Part shown: positions 60,805 to 64,000 of the stretch, one piece after another | Position numbering within the stretch: position 1 is the first letter of the stretch | Layout of the letters: every line of letters starts with the position of its first letter | Translations under genes and position numbers: made by a program | Notes under the pieces: model-generated | Seen by the model: the letters and a program-made list of their open reading frames with translations, nothing else | What the model was told of the DNA's origin: nothing | Databases searched by the model: none | Source: Thalassobacillus sp. CUG 92003 | Lineage (GTDB): Bacteria; Bacillota; Bacilli; Bacillales; Halobacillaceae | NCBI RefSeq assembly: GCF_013618635.1 | Contig: NZ_JABLSJ010000001.1 | Coordinates: 62,001-126,000 of the forward strand | Length of the DNA: 64,000 nt | Direction of reading: 5' to 3'

Positions 60805-61704
60805 GTGCTTCCCATGTGGAAAGAAATCCGCACTCAATGGAAGGGATACGTATTCGTACTTCCGGCTGTCATATTCATGCTGATTCTGATCGGTTATCCG
60901 CTGATCTACAATATTGTGCTCAGCTTCCAAAACGTGGACCTGAGTAATGTGGCAACACAAGATAAACAGTTTGTAGGATGGGAAAATTACAAAACCATCG
61001 CAGAAGAAAGCGTATTCGGTATATCAGTCGTTAATACACTCGTCTATACAGTGGCCAGCGTAATGTTCCAAGTTGTCATCGGATTTTTACTCGCTTCTTT
61101 TTTCAGTATGAAGTTTAAATTGGCAGGCTTCTTAAGAGGGCTCATGATGATCAGCTGGCTCATTCCGCTCACTGTCACAGCACTGCTTTTCAAGTTCATG
61201 ATGGGGTCAAAAGAAGGGATTTTCAATCAAATGCTATTGAACGCTAACCTGATCAGTGAACCCATCGGCTGGCTGTCGAGTCCCGATATGGCACTGTGGA
61301 GCGTCATCATCGCCAACATCTGGGTTGGGATTCCGTTCAACATGCTGTTGTTGTCGACCGGACTGTCAAGTTTGCCGAAGGACGTCTATGAAAGCGCCAG
61401 CCTGGACGGCGCAAATTGGTGGCAGAAGCTGATTCACATCACGTTGCCGATGTTGAAACCTGTGATTCTCGTCGTACTGATGCTCGGCTTTATTTATACA
61501 TTCAAAGTGTTCGATGTCGTCTATGTTATGACCGGCGGTGGACCGATTAATTCAACAGAAGTACTGTCCACACTTGCATTCCGATATTCGTTCTCTGATT
61601 TTGAGTTCAGTCTGGGAGCGGCCGTCGCAAACGTCCTGTTCTTGATTCTGTTTGTCATCAGTTTAATCTATCTGAGAATGATCAAGAAAGATGAGGCGAT
61701 ATGA
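60805..61704 (+). CDS. ABC sugar transporter permease 1
   Basis: 299 residues from a GTG at 60805, five to six bases after AAAGGAA (an ATG at 60814 is further away). Six helices, MalF/UgpA type. The EAA loop that docks the ATPase is YESASLDGANWWQKLIHITLPMLKP. MTGGGPINSTEVLSTLAFRYSF is a family block. It lies 50 bp after the GH31 gene and one base before the second permease. No ATPase gene is present; a shared MsmX-type ATPase encoded elsewhere is expected, as in B. subtilis. Confidence 0.92.
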   Translation: MLPMWKEIRTQWKGYVFVLPAVIFMLILIGYPLIYNIVLSFQNVDLSNVATQDKQFVGWENYKTIAEESVFGISVVNTLVYTVASVMFQVVIGFLLASFFSMKFKLAGFLRGLMMISWLIPLTVTALLFKFMMGSKEGIFNQMLLNANLISEPIGWLSSPDMALWSVIIANIWVGIPFNMLLLSTGLSSLPKDVYESASLDGANWWQKLIHITLPMLKPVILVVLMLGFIYTFKVFDVVYVMTGGGPINSTEVLSTLAFRYSFSDFEFSLGAAVANVLFLILFVISLIYLRMIKKDEAI

Positions 61705-61705
61705 G

Positions 61706-62524
61706 ATGAGTAAGCGAAAAAATTGGATATTAAGCATGACGGGGATGGTCATCGTAGCACTGTTTCTATTCCCGGTTTACTGGATGATCATTACAGCGTT
61801 CAAAACACAGAATGAAGTATTTCGGACGCCGCCGACCTTCTTTCCCGAAAACTTTCGGCTCGACAGCTTCCTGACCGTAATCTCGGGTGGTGTCGGACAG
61901 TATTTTCTGAATAGTGTAATCATCGCAGGGTGTGCGACCATTATCGTTCTCCTGTTATCTGTCCCTTCTGCTTATGGGCTTGCGCGGTTTAAAATCAGAG
62001 GCGTGGCTTTAATGATGCTCGTGTTCCTCGTGACACAGATGCTTCCGGCCACAGTCGTACTTACGCCATTGTTCGTTGTATTCAACAACGCGGGCTTGTT
62101 AAATACTTATGTGGCACCGATCCTTGCTACCGCCACGCTTGGAGTTCCCTTTTCGGTCCTGCTCTTACGTACATTCTTTAAGGGGATCCCGAAAGAACTC
62201 GAAGAAGCTGCTAGTATCGACGGATGTGGAAAGGTGCGTACCTTTCTGCAGGTGATTCTGCCGATTTCCCTGCCAAGTGTACTCGTGTGCGGCGCGATTT
62301 CGTTCTTCTTCGCTTGGGGAGATTTGATTTTCAGCATTACCTTCAACCGTAACCAGGATTTGTGGCCGCTTACGGCGGGGATCTTCAATGCCGTCGGGCG
62401 TTACGGCATCGAATGGAACAACCTGATGGCATTTGCAACCATTTCGGTGCTCCCGGTCATCATCATCTTCGTTCTTTTGCAGAAACATCTTGTGGAAGGT
62501 CTAGTAAGCGGATCGGTGAAATAA
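61706..62524 (+). CDS. ABC sugar transporter permease 2
   Basis: 272 residues from the ATG at 61706; an earlier in-frame ATG (61691) lies inside the previous gene. Six helices, MalG/UgpE type, with the EAA loop LEEAASIDGCGKVRTFLQVILPISLP and FPVYWMIITAFKTQNEVF at the start. Together with the first permease it forms the membrane channel. It is the last gene of the LacI-controlled operon and is followed by a very strong terminator. Confidence 0.92.
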   Translation: MSKRKNWILSMTGMVIVALFLFPVYWMIITAFKTQNEVFRTPPTFFPENFRLDSFLTVISGGVGQYFLNSVIIAGCATIIVLLLSVPSAYGLARFKIRGVALMMLVFLVTQMLPATVVLTPLFVVFNNAGLLNTYVAPILATATLGVPFSVLLLRTFFKGIPKELEEAASIDGCGKVRTFLQVILPISLPSVLVCGAISFFFAWGDLIFSITFNRNQDLWPLTAGIFNAVGRYGIEWNNLMAFATISVLPVIIIFVLLQKHLVEGLVSGSVK

Positions 62525-62600
62525 TTCTGTCTTAAGGTCATGATTTATCCGTACCCTACTGTTTCTGTGCTCATTACAGAAGAGGAGTCAAAACTGAACA

Positions 62601-62653
62601 AAACACAAACGTTCCGGATATTTCGCTGAAATGGTTCGGAACGTTTGTGTTTT
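62601..62653 (+). terminator. Terminator of the sugar operon
   Basis: AACACAAACGTTCCG pairs perfectly over 15 bp with CGGAACGTTTGTGTT, followed by TTT. The loop is 20 nt. Confidence 0.85.
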
Positions 62654-62721
62654 TACGAAAGCATTCCATGATTTTGTAACTTAATTTCTCTTGGTACGTC
62701 TTAATAAATGAGGTGATTGTT

Positions 62722-63303
62722 TTGAGAAAATTGATTGTATTATTATTTGCTCTGGTGGTTTTTATTTTGTCCAGCTGTGCCTCAGACCGGGATCCTATCG
62801 ACAATAGCGCGTCAAAATCGAATAATGACGATGTCTCAAATACCGAGAGTGAGAAAAAAGAAGGTGATTTCATCTATCGCCTTGTCACTGAAAAGGCAGA
62901 GTACCGAGAAAGTGACTCCGTAAACCTATATGCTGAGTTAGAGTATATTGGCAATAGCGACGAAGTTGTCATTTATCATGCTGCTTCTCCGTTTTACTTC
63001 CCCATGGTCGAGAAAACCAGAAATTATGAGTTAGCTTATCCTATGAATGAACCGTTAATATCGACAACCCTTAAAAAGGGTGAGCCACTACGTCAAAAGT
63101 ATATAAAAAGCGGTGGATATGGTTCTCAAGAAGAATCGGATTATGTGAAATTTATGAAACGCTTTCTTGAGGAGGATGGATTTCCAAAAGGTTCCTATGT
63201 CGTTAATGGGTTTGCTTATTTTTATATTGAAGGTTCCGAGAAGAATAAAAAAGAATATAAAATAAAAGGTCAGGTTGACTTTAAAGTTCAAGCGAATAAT
63301 TAA
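62722..63303 (+). CDS. Lipoprotein of unknown function
   Basis: 193 residues from a TTG at 62722 with AGGTGAT five bases upstream (GTG at 62713 lies in that RBS). MRKLIVLLFALVVFILSSC is a lipoprotein signal with its Cys at residue 19. A Ser/Asn/Asp-rich linker (20-48) leads to a beta-rich domain with EYRESDSVNLYAELEYIGNSDEVVIYHAASPFYF and FPKGSYVVNGFAYFYIEG. The arrangement resembles BsuPI-like or other Ig-type extracellular domains, but no family is claimed. Its own terminator follows. Confidence 0.65.
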   Translation: MRKLIVLLFALVVFILSSCASDRDPIDNSASKSNNDDVSNTESEKKEGDFIYRLVTEKAEYRESDSVNLYAELEYIGNSDEVVIYHAASPFYFPMVEKTRNYELAYPMNEPLISTTLKKGEPLRQKYIKSGGYGSQEESDYVKFMKRFLEEDGFPKGSYVVNGFAYFYIEGSEKNKKEYKIKGQVDFKVQANN

Positions 63304-63307
63304 ATCC

Positions 63308-63345
63308 AGCAGAGCTTCCATTTTTGTGGGATCTCTGCTTTTTCT
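63308..63345 (+). terminator. Terminator of the lipoprotein gene
   Basis: AGCAGAG-TTCCA pairs with TGGGA-CTCTGCT with one mismatch, followed by TTTTTCTT. Confidence 0.8.
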
Positions 63346-63398
63346 TATATATAATGGAAGGAACACGTCGCCGATTTTCATGCGAGATACCTCTATTT

Positions 63399-63491
63399 GT
63401 TAGCTACTTGCGCTGAATATCTACGCGTTTCATCCCAATGCAAGCGACTCCACTCCACTTATAAGCAACTTTATCAAATTTGTAAGCAACT
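63399..63491. repeat. 21-bp-period array with AGCRACT core, copy 1
   Basis: Units TTAGCTACT (63400), CTACGCGTT (63421), CAAGCGACT (63441), TAAGCAACT (63462) and TAAGCAACT (63483) are 20-21 bp apart. On the minus strand the stretch reads VAYKFDK, VAYKWSG, VACIGMK heptads. A diverged second copy is at 63627-63698. Confidence 0.7.
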
Positions 63492-63548
63492 AGAGTAGTA
63501 TCACACTATTTGAACCCTCGTAAATGTAATGTCAGATCCACAAGAAGT

Positions 63549-63576
63549 TGAGCAGAACCACCTGCTCAGTTTTTTC
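63549..63576 (+). terminator. Terminator-like hairpin between the two array copies
   Basis: TGAGCAG pairs with CTGCTCA around AACCAC, followed by GTTTTTTC. No gene is seen just upstream, so it may belong to the repeated unit, as the hairpin at 63308 precedes copy 1. Confidence 0.6.
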
Positions 63577-63626
63577 TATATATAGTAGAAACACGTTACG
63601 CTTTCCAGGTAAGTACCCTTGATTTA

Positions 63627-63698
63627 TTATCTACTTCGGGGTGAATATCTACGCATTTACTCACAATACAAGCGACTCCATTCAATTTATATGTAACT
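63627..63698. repeat. 21-bp-period array, copy 2
   Basis: Diverged copy of the array at 63399-63491: ATTATCTACT, GAATATCTACGC, ACAAGCGACTCCA (63669) and TATGTAACT (63690), the last two 21 bp apart. The minus-strand reading VTYKLNG, VACIVSK, CVDIHPE aligns with copy 1 in frame. TATATAGTAGAAACACGT before it matches TATATAATGGAAGGAACACGT before copy 1, so hairpin plus array was duplicated. Confidence 0.65.
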
Positions 63699-64000
63699 TT
63701 GTGTTGAATGAGCTGGACGCAGATGATGTTCACATCTATGTATCATCGAAGAAAGCTGGTTCCAAAGTGAAGGATTCTAAACCTTAAAGTAAATCGGTAG
63801 AAATCGCCGCGGACTGCCCTGGAGGAGAAAGTGCTTGGGGTTCAGCTTCATTTCAAATCGGAGGCATAAGTCCCTATCAGGCAAACTCTTAGAAAGCTGG
63901 AGAATTTCAGGTAGTCCGATACTACAAAGAACCCTAAACAACTCCTTTTGGAGCCGTTTAGGGCTGGGTGGTCTCTGTACGATATATCAATTTTTACATC
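63699..64000. other. Right-end non-coding region with one strong hairpin
   Basis: About 300 bp with no intact gene. A short open stretch at ~63705-63786 (LDADDVHIYVSSKKAGSKVK) may be a gene fragment. CCCTAAAC-CTCC-TTTT-GGAG-GTTTAGGG at 63932-63963 is a strong hairpin, followed on the minus strand by a modest T-rich stretch; it may end a leftward gene beyond the window. Confidence 0.35.

Noticed and set aside
63705-63786. Short reading frame LDADDVHIYVSSKKAGSKVKD
   Set aside because: No start, RBS or family match; too short to call.

Overview
The window reads as chromosome of a low-to-middle G+C, spore-forming member of the Bacillaceae that probably lives in salty habitats. Support: a sinI-sinR pair with a Spo0A-type box upstream, a CotD-like spore coat gene, TagA, CsaB, HelD and DhaKLM homologues of Bacillus type, SLH-anchored wall enzymes, and a strikingly acidic S-layer protein. 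Genus cannot be fixed from sequence alone. No rRNA, tRNA, CRISPR array or complete insertion sequence was seen.

Layout. 1-8 kb: the end of an RND efflux pump, a HEPN-CBS protein, a 5-oxoprolinase operon (pxpB-pxpA-pxpC), sinI-sinR and two VanZ-like membrane proteins, with five copies of a dispersed repeat built on GTACCTGGTAC. 8-19 kb: a co-oriented block holding two PAPS-type sulfotransferases, a PIG-L deacetylase, a Wzy/WaaL-like polymerase, a split Alg14/Alg13-like glycosyltransferase, then sat, an SLC13 permease, cysC and cysQ. Together these encode sulfate uptake, PAPS synthesis, PAP recycling and sulfate transfer with no PAPS reductase beside them: the best candidate for an undescribed system, a sulfated surface glycan pathway. 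19-27 kb: dihydroxyacetone kinase (dhaKLM) and a divergent tartrate/glycerate module (transporter, tartrate dehydrogenase, GntR regulator, glycerate kinase), then a CotD-like gene with an in-frame stop.

27-38 kb: HelD, then a leftward set of wall/surface polymer genes (TagA, a large membrane protein, a GT2-GtrA glycosyltransferase, CsaB, a SpoVB-type flippase), interrupted by about 0.7 kb of 21-bp-period repeats. 38-47 kb: four exported proteins carrying SLH domains (glucosaminidase, amidase, subtilase, S-layer protein); CsaB would pyruvylate the wall polymer that SLH domains bind. 47-49 kb: debris of mobile DNA (integrase remnant, a PD-(D/E)XK nuclease-like gene with a damaged start, a toxin-like fragment). 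49-56 kb: a GntR-controlled catabolic operon (CaiB-type CoA-transferase, HMG-CoA-lyase-like enzyme, SSS symporter with small partner, MFS permease, flavin reductase). 56-63 kb: a LacI-type regulator with two identical 24-bp palindromic operators and an ABC sugar importer plus GH31 glycosidase. The right end holds a lipoprotein gene and further 21-bp-period repeats.

Three intergenic zones carry arrays of different sequence that share a period of 21 bp. In both GntR modules a TGTATACA-type palindrome sits in the 17-bp spacer between -35 and -10.
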